Source: Desulfatibacillum alkenivorans DSM 16219
Lineage (GTDB): Bacteria > Desulfobacterota > Desulfobacteria > Desulfobacterales > Desulfatibacillaceae
Assembly: GCF_900142135.1 (NCBI RefSeq)
Contig: NZ_FQZU01000035.1
Span: 1-64,000 of the forward strand
DNA length: 64,000 bases
Reading direction: 5' to 3'
Below are positions 45,127-53,115 of the stretch, piece by piece. Position 1 is the stretch's first letter, and each line of letters starts with the position of its first letter. Both the position numbers and the translations under genes were made by a program. Below the pieces are notes generated by a model, which searched no databases, was not told where the DNA came from, and saw only the letters and a list, made by a program, of their open reading frames with translations.

Positions 45127-45855
45127 ATGGGATCTAAAGTGCTGATTGCACTGGCGCTGGCCGGAGGCCTGTTTTGGGCGTCCGCCGTTTTGGCGGGCGG
45201 GAACGCCCCTGGCCCTGATTATCAAAAATTGCGTGAACAGATGGTGTATAGTCAGATTGAAAAACGGGGAGTAAAAGATGCCGGGACCCTCGCCGCCATG
45301 CGCAAAGTGGAAAGACATCTGTTCATCCCCGAGTCCTATCGCAGTCAGGCCTACAACGACTACCCCCTGCCCATAGGAGAAGGCCAGACCATATCTCAGC
45401 CTTACATCGTGGCGCTCATGACTCAGGTTTTGAAATTGGACGGATCGGAAAAGGTGCTGGAAATCGGGACGGGTTCAGGGTATCAGGCCGCGGTTTTGGG
45501 GGAATTGGCCAGGGAGGTGTACACCATGGAAATCGTGGCGCCCCTGGGAGAACGAGCCGCGGAAATTCTGGCCCGGCTGCATTACGGCAACGTGCAGGTA
45601 AAGGTTGGCGACGGATACAAAGGCTGGCCCGAACATGCTCCGTTTGACGCCATTATCGTCACCTGTGCGCCTACGGACATCCCGGCGCCTTTGGTGGAGC
45701 AACTGGCTGAAGGAGGCCGCATGGTCATCCCGGTGGGCGAGAGGGGAGATCAAAACCTGATATTGCTGACGAAAACCAACGGCGAAGTGAAGCAAAAGAA
45801 AATCATCCCCGTGCGCTTTGTTCCCATGACCCGGGAAAACGGGGGCGTGTATTAA
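45127..45855 (+). CDS. pcm: protein-L-isoaspartate O-methyltransferase with a signal peptide
   Basis: A 242-residue enzyme that methylates L-isoaspartyl residues to start their repair. The Pcm core is complete: MVYSQIEKRGVKDAGTLAAM, PLPIGEGQTISQPYIVALMT, the SAM motif VLEIGTGSGYQAAVLG and IVTCAPTDIPAPLVEQL. Ahead of it stands a 23-residue hydrophobic leader (KVLIALALAGGLFWASAVLAGG), a typical signal peptide with cleavage after VLA. AGGAGG precedes the ATG and the leader begins right there, so the leader is not a start-site artefact. SAM is normally cytoplasmic, so a periplasmic enzyme is puzzling. It is divergent from the acyl-CoA dehydrogenase pair. Confidence 0.9.
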   Translation: MGSKVLIALALAGGLFWASAVLAGGNAPGPDYQKLREQMVYSQIEKRGVKDAGTLAAMRKVERHLFIPESYRSQAYNDYPLPIGEGQTISQPYIVALMTQVLKLDGSEKVLEIGTGSGYQAAVLGELAREVYTMEIVAPLGERAAEILARLHYGNVQVKVGDGYKGWPEHAPFDAIIVTCAPTDIPAPLVEQLAEGGRMVIPVGERGDQNLILLTKTNGEVKQKKIIPVRFVPMTRENGGVY

Positions 45856-45978
45856 CCGGCGCCTTTTTTGTTAGTAAATGGTTTTGCAGCGTTTCCGTAT
45901 TGCTTATGCGTCGCATATTGGGGTATGTTCCTACTTAATTTTTTTAAAAGACCAACACTTAGAATAAGGAATTGGGGA

Positions 45979-46815
45979 ATGAGACTGGTAAGATTTGGAG
46001 AAAAAGGCAAGGAACGCCCAGGTCTGCTCAAATACGGCCGCATTGTGGATTTGAAAAAACAGTTCCATGATGTACCGGATATTGGACGGGAGTTTTTCGA
46101 GCAAGGATGGATGGAAAAGTTAAAAAATTGGAGCGACGCAGGCGTGACCATGGACGTCCGGCTGGGGCCTCCTCTGGCAAATCCGTCCAAGATCATCTGT
46201 CTTGGCAAGAACTATGAGGACCACGCCAAGGAAGGCGGCATGTCCGTACCGCCAGCCCCCCTGCTCTTTTGCAAGACCGCCAATACCGTCAACGGCCCCA
46301 CGGACCCGGTGCTTATACCTGCTTGTTCCGGCCAAATCGATTGGGAAGTGGAACTGGCCGTGGTGATCGGCAAACAGGGCAAGCGGATATCCAAGGAAAA
46401 CGCTTTGGATCACGTCGCCGGCCTCATGATTTTAAACGACGTGTCCGGCCGGGAGGCCCAGTTTGGGGACAAGCAGTGGTTTCGCGGCAAGTCCTTTGAC
46501 ACATTCGCCCCCATGGGCCCCGCCATTGTAACGTTGGACGAGATCCAAGACATCAACAACCTGGAACTGGAAGCTGTCGTGAACGGGGAAGTCATGCAGC
46601 AGGGAAACACCAAGGACCTGATTTACGACATTCCTTCCGTCATAGAATACATCAGCCAGGATATCACCCTGGTTCCCGGGGACGTCATCTCCACGGGCAC
46701 GCCATCCGGAGTGGGCATATTCCGCGATCCTCCCATTACTCTTAAGGCGGGAGACAAGGTTGTGTGCCGGATTAAAGGCCTGGGTGAGTTGGAAAACACC
46801 TTTGCGTCCGAATAA
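45979..46815 (+). CDS. fumarylacetoacetate hydrolase family protein
   Basis: A 278-residue member of the FAH family of hydrolases, decarboxylases and isomerases. KIICLGKNYEDHAKEGG starts the domain, IDWEVELAVVIGKQGKRIS holds metal-binding acidic residues, and LNDVSGREAQFGDKQWFRGK and GDVISTGTPSGVG complete the fold. Members cleave acylpyruvates or tautomerise ring-opened aromatics; the substrate is not clear. An earlier in-frame Met at 45868 is rejected, because the ATG at 45979 has an AAGGAATTGGGG purine run and matches the usual MRLVRFG start. Confidence 0.87.
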   Translation: MRLVRFGEKGKERPGLLKYGRIVDLKKQFHDVPDIGREFFEQGWMEKLKNWSDAGVTMDVRLGPPLANPSKIICLGKNYEDHAKEGGMSVPPAPLLFCKTANTVNGPTDPVLIPACSGQIDWEVELAVVIGKQGKRISKENALDHVAGLMILNDVSGREAQFGDKQWFRGKSFDTFAPMGPAIVTLDEIQDINNLELEAVVNGEVMQQGNTKDLIYDIPSVIEYISQDITLVPGDVISTGTPSGVGIFRDPPITLKAGDKVVCRIKGLGELENTFASE

Positions 46816-46843
46816 GTAATTCTATTTGCAAAGATTCCAATTA

Positions 46844-46880
46844 AGCCGGGGGCCGGCCGCAAAAAGCGGCGGCCCCCGGT
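46844..46880 (+). terminator. G/C-rich hairpin after the FAH-family gene
   Basis: CCGGGGGCCGGCCGC and GCGGCGGCCCCCGG pair with one bulge around an A5 loop, 28 bp after the stop. There is no strong T-tract. The following 46881-47332 contains only the promoter region of the acyl-CoA ligase and no gene I can support. Confidence 0.65.
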
Positions 46881-47332
46881 TGATTGAGACGGAGGAATTT
46901 TTTCGCATTGTGTTGCAATACGCCCCGTTAACGGGATTTATTTTATGTTGCTTGAAAAAGATACCCTCCCTTGTTTTTATTAATCTGCTTCCAATTTCAA
47001 AAACGTATAAATTGTTATTTTAAAAACTTACCCTTGACCGGCCTTTAACGGCCGACGTATAACTCGCCTGCGGGATTATGATTTCCCGTTATGGCACGCT
47101 CTCTGCTATTTTAACCATTGGTTGACTGGTTGGATATTTCTGATAATGTCCGCCCATCGAGTAAAGCGCATAGCGCCAATTGGTTATCATGAGCAAGGAT
47201 TACCGCGGACGTAAAGTTGGTTTTTAAAACCGGTCCTTTTGTCCCCGGAGAAGTAATTGTTGCCCCCCGGGTATGTGGTTCAAAAAGTCAACTTACGGGG
47301 TTCCCGGGAAAGTATGTTGAGGGAGTAAGATT

Positions 47333-48916
47333 ATGAGCGGCATGTCACAAGCGAATTTAATGGGTCAGATTTTGAAGGAAATGGCCGAGGCGGCTCCGGA
47401 CGCTCCGGCTTATTATTTTTACGGCAGGGAAATCAGTTTTAAGGAAATGGACGACTTGTCGGACAAGTTGGCCTACGGGTTTTTAAAAGAGGGGATTTTA
47501 AGGGGCGACAGGATAGGAATCATCGCCCTGAACCAGCCGGAATGGCTGGCGGTGTATTTTGCAGCAGCGAAAATCGGCGCCGCTGTGGTGGGTTTAAGCC
47601 CCCGGCATCCTGCGCCGGAATTGCTCAAGCTGGTGCAAAGGAGCCGGCCCCGCGCTGTTGTCAGCCTGAAAAACGTGGGCGACACGGACTATGTGGAACT
47701 GCTCGAGCAGAACAAAAGCAAGGTGAAGGGCCTGGAGTTCTGCTATTTTATCGGCGGCGAAGGCGCCAACGGCTGCAAAAGTCTGGAATCTCTCATGGAG
47801 GAGGAGCCGGACCAGGAGCTTTTGGCGGCTGCTTACGCCCAAGTGGAGCCGGAAGACGAGATCATGTTCGCCTTCACCTCCGGAACCACGGGCCAGCCCA
47901 AAGCGGCGGCCATCACCCATAAAAGCCAGATAGCATCGGCCAGGGCTCAAACCAAGCATGTCAGGGTGACTTCCAAGGACGTCCTCATGCTGACCTCGCC
48001 CCTCTCCCATGTGGGCGGCATCACCATAGGCATGGCTTCCATGCTTCTGGCCGGCGGCCCCACCATTCTCCTTCCGGTGTTTTTGCCGGAGGAAGTCTTG
48101 AACCAGGCCGCGGAATACCATCCCACCATCATCGGCGGATTTCCCACCACCCACCATATGCTCATGGCCCATGAAGGCTTCGACAAAATGGACGTCTCCA
48201 ATATCCGGGTGATTATCACCGGCGGCTCCAACGCCGAGCCCGACCTGGTGGAGCGCTTGCATCGGGCCTACCCCGAATCCACCATCATGAATCTCTACGG
48301 ACTCAGCGAGTCTTCCGGCGGGGCTCTCATGACTCCCTGGAACTGCCATTACACCATGGTGGGGCGCACAGTCGGCAAGCCTTTCCCGGGATTTGACGTT
48401 AAGATCGTAGGCTTGGACGGCCGGGAGCTTCCGGTCAACGAAACCGGCGAAGTGTGGCTTAAAGGAGACTGCGTGGTCACCGGCTATTTTGACATGCCGG
48501 AGGAAACCGCCAAGACATTTGACCAGACCGGATGGCTGCGTACGGGCGACATGGCCTATAAGGACGAGGAAGGCTTTATCATCCTCATGGGGCGGCGCAC
48601 GGAAATGTATATCCAGGAAGGCTTGAACGTGTTCCCCGTAGAGGTGGAGGACATTCTTTCCACTCATCCGGCGGTGGACATGGTGGCCGGGATCGGCATT
48701 CCCGATCCCGTCTACGGAGAGGTTGGAAGGTATTACGTGGTTCCCAATCCGGGCTCCGAAACAAACGAGGATGAACTCAGGTCATTCTGCATCCAGAGCC
48801 TTGCGGACTATAAGGTGCCCAAGCAGATTGTTTTCCGGCAGGATCTTCCCATGACAGCCTTGGGCAAAATTAAAAAGTCGGATTTGCGCAGAGAGTTTGA
48901 AAACACGGGCAAATAG
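47333..48916 (+). CDS. AMP-dependent acyl-CoA synthetase/ligase
   Basis: A 527-residue acyl-adenylate-forming enzyme. FTSGTTGQPKAAAITH is the ATP-binding motif (Ala in place of the usual Gly after the Lys), NLYGLSESSGG the adenine loop, GWLRTGDMAYKDEEGF the hinge approach, and a C-terminal Lys in LGKIKKSDLRR the catalytic one. It resembles medium- or long-chain and cyclohexanecarboxylate-type ligases; substrate cannot be fixed. The ATG at 47333 is preceded by TTGAGGGAGTAAGATT. It is monocistronic and ends at a terminator. Confidence 0.88.
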   Translation: MSGMSQANLMGQILKEMAEAAPDAPAYYFYGREISFKEMDDLSDKLAYGFLKEGILRGDRIGIIALNQPEWLAVYFAAAKIGAAVVGLSPRHPAPELLKLVQRSRPRAVVSLKNVGDTDYVELLEQNKSKVKGLEFCYFIGGEGANGCKSLESLMEEEPDQELLAAAYAQVEPEDEIMFAFTSGTTGQPKAAAITHKSQIASARAQTKHVRVTSKDVLMLTSPLSHVGGITIGMASMLLAGGPTILLPVFLPEEVLNQAAEYHPTIIGGFPTTHHMLMAHEGFDKMDVSNIRVIITGGSNAEPDLVERLHRAYPESTIMNLYGLSESSGGALMTPWNCHYTMVGRTVGKPFPGFDVKIVGLDGRELPVNETGEVWLKGDCVVTGYFDMPEETAKTFDQTGWLRTGDMAYKDEEGFIILMGRRTEMYIQEGLNVFPVEVEDILSTHPAVDMVAGIGIPDPVYGEVGRYYVVPNPGSETNEDELRSFCIQSLADYKVPKQIVFRQDLPMTALGKIKKSDLRREFENTGK

Positions 48917-48940
48917 CCCGCTTGCTGAACTTATACAAAC

Positions 48941-48990
48941 AAAACCGTTCTCCGGCGCCGTTTTTGACGGCCCAGGGAACGGTTTTTATT
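48941..48990 (+). terminator. intrinsic terminator of the acyl-CoA ligase gene
   Basis: Arms AAAACCGTTC (48941-48950) and GAACGGTTTT (48977-48986), with a second inner stem, are followed by TATTTTTG. Confidence 0.8.
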
Positions 48991-49003
48991 TTTGGGATTT
49001 GAA

Positions 49004-49870
49004 TTATTTTTTGTTGATGATGGAAAGAATGTCTTCAATCTTGTGCGCATAATAAGCGGCAATGCCGCTACGCTGAAGCTCCAGAATGTCCTCCATCTTT
49101 TCTTCGGTCACGGCGTAATCGTATTCCTCGGAAACGATCTGATCCGTGGCGATGAGGCTCTCCCGGGTGTGGGCCGGCAAAATCCACCAGGCCAGACGGT
49201 TGCGGAACCGGGCGGTAAGCCGCGTCCGGGTGTACTTGATGTCCAGAAAATAGGCGTTGTTCTCTCGCGGGTCCACCTCAACCGATACTTTCGGCGAAGC
49301 CACTCCGGCCAACTCCACGTAGGCCTCGGCCATTCCAATCCACGACAGGATCATGAAATAGGTGATGATCGCCTCGGGCTTGTGGGTTTTTCGAATACGC
49401 AGCCACCCCGGCTTGTTGATCAGAATCTCCACCTTTTTAATGCGGGTGTACTTCTCATGGATTTCCGGCGCCCGGCCCAATACAGGCCCCACGCCCAAAA
49501 AAGGCACAAGCAGGGAATTTTTAACAAAAGCGCCGCAGTTGGGGGACCATCTGCCCACTTTGTAACCAAGCATGGGGTCGTCAATCAGAGCTTCCAGACT
49601 GGATGTGACGTCCGCAACCAGCCGGTTGGAAATCCAAAGCCTGGGATTGGTGAGGTGGCGTAAGCAAACCTGCTCGGGAATCTTTCCAGGCGCCGGCCGA
49701 ATAAAGTACTCATTGTGTTCGGAGATGCGCGATACAAGCAAGTCCAGATCAATCTCCGGATGCACGTTAGCAACGTAATTCAGAATGATGCTGGTGTACG
49801 ACGTGGACACTTCTCGTGGTTCCGGCCGGGTCATAATAGACCGGGAACCGGGCTGGAACTGGTAAAACAT
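49004..49870 (-). CDS. protein of unknown function, possible stand-alone sensory domain
   Basis: A 288-residue soluble protein with no signal or membrane helix. The N-terminal region (STSYTSIILNYVANVHPEID) and the segment WISNRLVADVTSSLEALIDD then MLGYKVGRWSPNCG read like the helical N-terminal part of some one-component sensor proteins, but no output domain (GGDEF, kinase, cyclase, HTH) follows. Two cysteines (PEQVCLRH and SPNCGAF) might bind a ligand. This resemblance is weak. It is convergent with the acyl-CoA ligase and monocistronic; GAGGGAG precedes the start. Confidence 0.45.
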   Translation of the reverse strand: MFYQFQPGSRSIMTRPEPREVSTSYTSIILNYVANVHPEIDLDLLVSRISEHNEYFIRPAPGKIPEQVCLRHLTNPRLWISNRLVADVTSSLEALIDDPMLGYKVGRWSPNCGAFVKNSLLVPFLGVGPVLGRAPEIHEKYTRIKKVEILINKPGWLRIRKTHKPEAIITYFMILSWIGMAEAYVELAGVASPKVSVEVDPRENNAYFLDIKYTRTRLTARFRNRLAWWILPAHTRESLIATDQIVSEEYDYAVTEEKMEDILELQRSGIAAYYAHKIEDILSIINKK

Positions 49871-50519
49871 AACTCCCTCGTTGTCCAGAAACAGGAAGGG
49901 CCCTGCAATTGGCGGTTAATGCTTCCCCTTGCCTCCGCGACAATTGCAAAACCTAGCACATCAATGCCGCCGCTTCATAAAAATGGGGGCGTGTCAGGCG
50001 CTTTCCGTCAGAAGGCGCCTGTGCAGCTTGATCCTCTCAACCAAACTCTGGCTGAAGCAGGTTGAGGTTGAAGGCGAGTTAATAATATTCACCGGCTTTA
50101 GGCCTCACAATCGGAAAAATAAAAGTTTTAACTAATAATGAAATTTTGTGCATTTTTGATGATATAAAAAAATTCAACGATACTGGACTCTAATCTGCAC
50201 AAAAGCCATTCCTCTGACTTAGTTAGTGTTGGTCGCTTTTGGTGCGGGTTTTAACGTCCGATGTACGTGATTACCTACAGTTTCAATGAAATATCTCCAA
50301 AACGTTTAATCCCCTTTCAAAAACTTTGCCTTTACGGACGCCTGCCATTGGTATATACATGGGGCGGTTAAGCGGCGAAGAGCAGCTGCTTACCGCCTTT
50401 TAAAACACCCGGCAATCATTACGGAGGGAAAAATTCGGTTTTTCGATTTTTTTTATCGTCAGCTTTAGCATCCGTAGAAATATTTCACCGCTTCCAAACA
50501 CCAAAGGGGGGATCAGGCC
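49871..50519. other. 650-bp intergenic region with two orphan hairpins
   Basis: This contains hairpins at 49994-50020 (CAGGCGC against GCGCCTG) and 50363-50399 (GGCGGTTAAGC against GCTTACCGCC, followed by TTTTAAAAC). The second looks like a terminator with no gene upstream in that direction, so a small RNA ending there is possible. I see no open frame of coding quality. Confidence 0.35.
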
Positions 50520-51518
50520 ATGCAGGCAACCAGGGAAGACGCGAATAAAACCCGCTACGCACCAGGGCAAAAGCAAGGACATTACGAAAGCTATTTTTTA
50601 AGGGCCAACCATCCTGCAAAGCCGCAGGCGTTTTGGATCCGGTACACCATCTTCTCGCCCAATAACGAGCCGGACAAGGCCATCGGCGAAGTGTGGGCCA
50701 TGGTCTTTGACAAGGAAACCGGCAAACACACCGCCGCTAAAATTGAGGTCCCCATATCCCAAACGTCTTTTTCCAAAAGCGGACTGCAAGCCAATATCGG
50801 GGATTGCACCCTGGATAGCGGGGCGCTAAAGGGCAGCGCCGAGACAGGCGGCAATGAAATCTCCTGGGACCTGGCCTATACGGGATACGCTCCTCCCCTG
50901 CTTCTGCTGGCGGAAAAATTATACGAGGCCGGGCTTCCCAAGGCCAAGGCGTGCGTGCCCCTGCCTTTTGCCTCTTTTTCAGGAACAGTCACGGTGAACG
51001 GTCAGGAATGGAAGTTGGAGGAATGGATCGGAAGCCAAAACCATAACTGGGGGACCAAACACACCGATCTTTACGCCTGGGGACAGGTGGCGGGGTTCGA
51101 CAACAGCCCGGACAGCTTTTTGGAGCTCGCGACGGCAAGGCTAAAGTTCGGGCCTGTCTGGACTCCGTACATGACGGTGGTTGTGCTTCGCCACAAAGGC
51201 AAGGAATATGCTTTGAACACCATCCCCCAAAGTCTGATGGCGCAAGGCAGGTTCGACTATTTCACCTGGAATTTTCATTCCAAGAGCAAGGAGTTTTCCA
51301 TCCGTGGGCGGGTGGAGGCCGAGGTTGAGGATTTTGTGGGGCTGACGTATTACAATCCTCCCGGCGGTGTGAAGCATTGCCTCAACTCCAAAATCGCCCG
51401 ATGCGAAATCGATCTCATAGACAAACAAGGCGAGACGGCGCATTTGTACACCAACAATCGAGCGGCCTTTGAAATCCTGACCGATAAAAGAGACCATGGG
51501 GTGAAAATTATGGTATAA
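50520..51518 (+). CDS. CrtC/AttH-like lipocalin-fold protein
   Basis: A 332-residue soluble protein, rich in beta strands and Trp. The motif SQNHNWGTKH (residues 172-181, NHNWG at 174-178) followed by LYAWGQVAGFD matches the hydroxyneurosporene synthase (CrtC) and AttH type barrels, which bind hydrophobic ligands. Two copies of the fold are expected, the second around AQGRFDYFTWNFHSKSKEF and YYNPPGGVKHC. Whether it is an enzyme (carotenoid hydration, as CrtC) or a lipid-binding protein is open. It lies 38 bp before a membrane-anchored methyltransferase gene and probably shares its transcript. Confidence 0.55.
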   Translation: MQATREDANKTRYAPGQKQGHYESYFLRANHPAKPQAFWIRYTIFSPNNEPDKAIGEVWAMVFDKETGKHTAAKIEVPISQTSFSKSGLQANIGDCTLDSGALKGSAETGGNEISWDLAYTGYAPPLLLLAEKLYEAGLPKAKACVPLPFASFSGTVTVNGQEWKLEEWIGSQNHNWGTKHTDLYAWGQVAGFDNSPDSFLELATARLKFGPVWTPYMTVVVLRHKGKEYALNTIPQSLMAQGRFDYFTWNFHSKSKEFSIRGRVEAEVEDFVGLTYYNPPGGVKHCLNSKIARCEIDLIDKQGETAHLYTNNRAAFEILTDKRDHGVKIMV

Positions 51519-51556
51519 AGGCGGCGAACAAAACCGGCAGCCAAAGGAGCAGCCCC

Positions 51557-52111
51557 GTGCCCATGTGGATTCTCGCCCCCCTGGCCTTGCTTGGGGGGCT
51601 TTTTTTGATCAAATTCGTCTATGTGGTTTGCACCGCCATGGTCCTGCCCAAGACCCGGGGCGCCTTGTTTGTGGCCACGCCTCAGGCCAGGGTCAAGGCC
51701 TTCCTGGAATCCATGCCCATGGAGGAAAACGCCTTGTTTATAGACCTGGGATGCGGGGACGGCCGGGTGATATCCGGCGCGGTGAAAAAATACGGAGTCC
51801 GGGCCGTAGGCTATGACCTCAATCCCCTGGCGCTCCTCACTGCTAAGACCCGCAACCTGTTTTCCTCCAGGGCGAAAATCAAAGCCTGCGATTTCTTCCG
51901 GGCCGACCTTTCCCAGGCGGACTACGTTTTTTGCTACCTGTTTCCCGACGTCATGCACGATCTCTCCCAAAAACTCAAGGACGAACTCAAGCCCGGCGCC
52001 AAGGCGGCCTCGGCCAATTTCCCCCTGCCCGGCTGGAGCCCTTATACCGTGATCAAGCCCAAGGGCGCCTTGAATCATGACCCGATATATTTGTATGAAG
52101 TGGAAGAATAG
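51557..52111 (+). CDS. membrane-anchored class I SAM methyltransferase, resembling the FAM173 lysine methyltransferase family
   Basis: A 184-residue protein. An N-terminal hydrophobic helix (ILAPLALLGGLFLIKFVYVV) anchors it. The SAM motif IDLGCGDGRV is followed by VGYDLNPLALLTAKTR, and the last motif ANFPLPGWSPYTVI matches the FPLPxW element of FAM173/ATPSCKMT, which methylates ATP synthase c subunits in eukaryotes. The substrate here is unknown. Translation probably starts at GTG 51557, with AAAGGAG 8 nt upstream; the ATG two codons later is too far from the binding site. It follows the CrtC-like gene. Confidence 0.7.
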   Translation: MPMWILAPLALLGGLFLIKFVYVVCTAMVLPKTRGALFVATPQARVKAFLESMPMEENALFIDLGCGDGRVISGAVKKYGVRAVGYDLNPLALLTAKTRNLFSSRAKIKACDFFRADLSQADYVFCYLFPDVMHDLSQKLKDELKPGAKAASANFPLPGWSPYTVIKPKGALNHDPIYLYEVEE

Positions 52112-52231
52112 ATTTTTCCCGCCCGTGTAAAAATCCCCTGGACAAAAACGGCCAAAGCCATGATGATATAAGGCGTTAAATCAACCTTTCATCAAACGGC
52201 TTTTGGCCCAAAAACAACGGAGAGAAACCCC

Positions 52232-53035
52232 ATGAAGTTTAAGGACATCCTTTTCGAAACCCAGGGACGGGTTGCAACCCTGACCCTGAACATGCCGGAA
52301 ACCAGAAACGTCATCACCAACGCAAACACCATCCAGGAGATCGAAGAGGTCTGCCGGATGATCAATAACGACATTGACGTGCGGGTGCTTATCATCACCG
52401 GCGCGGACCCGGCTTTTTCGGCTGGCGGCAACGTGAAGGAAATGGCCAAGAAAGAAGGAATGTTCGCCGGAAGTCCTTCCAAGCTCATGGACGGATACAG
52501 GAAAAACGTCCAGCGCATCCCCATGGCTATACACGGATTGGAAGTCCCGACCATTGCGGCTGTGAACGGCCCGGCCATCGGCGCAGGCTGCGACCTAGCG
52601 CTCATGTGCGACATGCGGGTGGCTTCCACCAAGGCCAAGTTCGGCGAGACCTTCCTGAACGTGGGCATTATTCCGGGCGACGGCGGGGCTTATTTTCTGC
52701 CTCGCGTCGTGGGCATGGCAAAGGCCTGCGAAATCACCTTTACGGGGGATATCATCGACGGCCAAAGCGCTATGGATATGGGCATGGTCAACTATGTGGT
52801 GGAGCACGATCAGCTTATGGAAAAAGCCAGGGAACTGGCCGATAAAATTGCATGCAAGCCGCCTGAAGCCCTGCGTATGGCCAAGCGGCTTCTTTACATG
52901 GGCCAATACCTCACCCTGCCTCATCTTCTGGAGCAGTCGGCGGCCTTCCAGGCCTTATGCCACAACACCAACGACCACATGGAAGCCCTGAACGCCATGT
53001 TTGAAAAAAGGAAGCCCGATTTTAAAGGGGAGTAG
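52232..53035 (+). CDS. crotonase-family protein without the classical catalytic glutamates
   Basis: A 267-residue enoyl-CoA hydratase/isomerase superfamily protein. The oxyanion-hole elements PAFSAGGNVKEM and NGPAIGAGCDLALMCDMRVA are intact. The first catalytic Glu of classical hydratases (Glu144 in rat crotonase) is Asp in GAGCDL, and the second (Glu164) aligns with Phe in KFGETFLNVG; an extra Asp sits in IIPGDGGAYFLPR. So standard hydration is doubtful; isomerase, hydrolase or other crotonase chemistry is possible. GGAGAGAAACCCC precedes the ATG. It is monocistronic and ends at a bidirectional terminator. Confidence 0.82.
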   Translation: MKFKDILFETQGRVATLTLNMPETRNVITNANTIQEIEEVCRMINNDIDVRVLIITGADPAFSAGGNVKEMAKKEGMFAGSPSKLMDGYRKNVQRIPMAIHGLEVPTIAAVNGPAIGAGCDLALMCDMRVASTKAKFGETFLNVGIIPGDGGAYFLPRVVGMAKACEITFTGDIIDGQSAMDMGMVNYVVEHDQLMEKARELADKIACKPPEALRMAKRLLYMGQYLTLPHLLEQSAAFQALCHNTNDHMEALNAMFEKRKPDFKGE

Positions 53036-53052
53036 CGCAAAGATAAAATTAA

Positions 53053-53094
53053 AAAGGCGGGACGGGGCGTTGATAAATGAGCCGTCCCGCCTTT
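53053..53094. terminator. bidirectional terminator between the crotonase and apeA-like genes
   Basis: AAAGGCGGGACGG (53053-53065) and CCGTCCCGCCTTT (53082-53094) are exact complements around a 16-nt loop. It lies between convergent stops. Confidence 0.85.
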
Positions 53095-53115
53095 GTTGTG
53101 TATTCTCTTGAAAAT

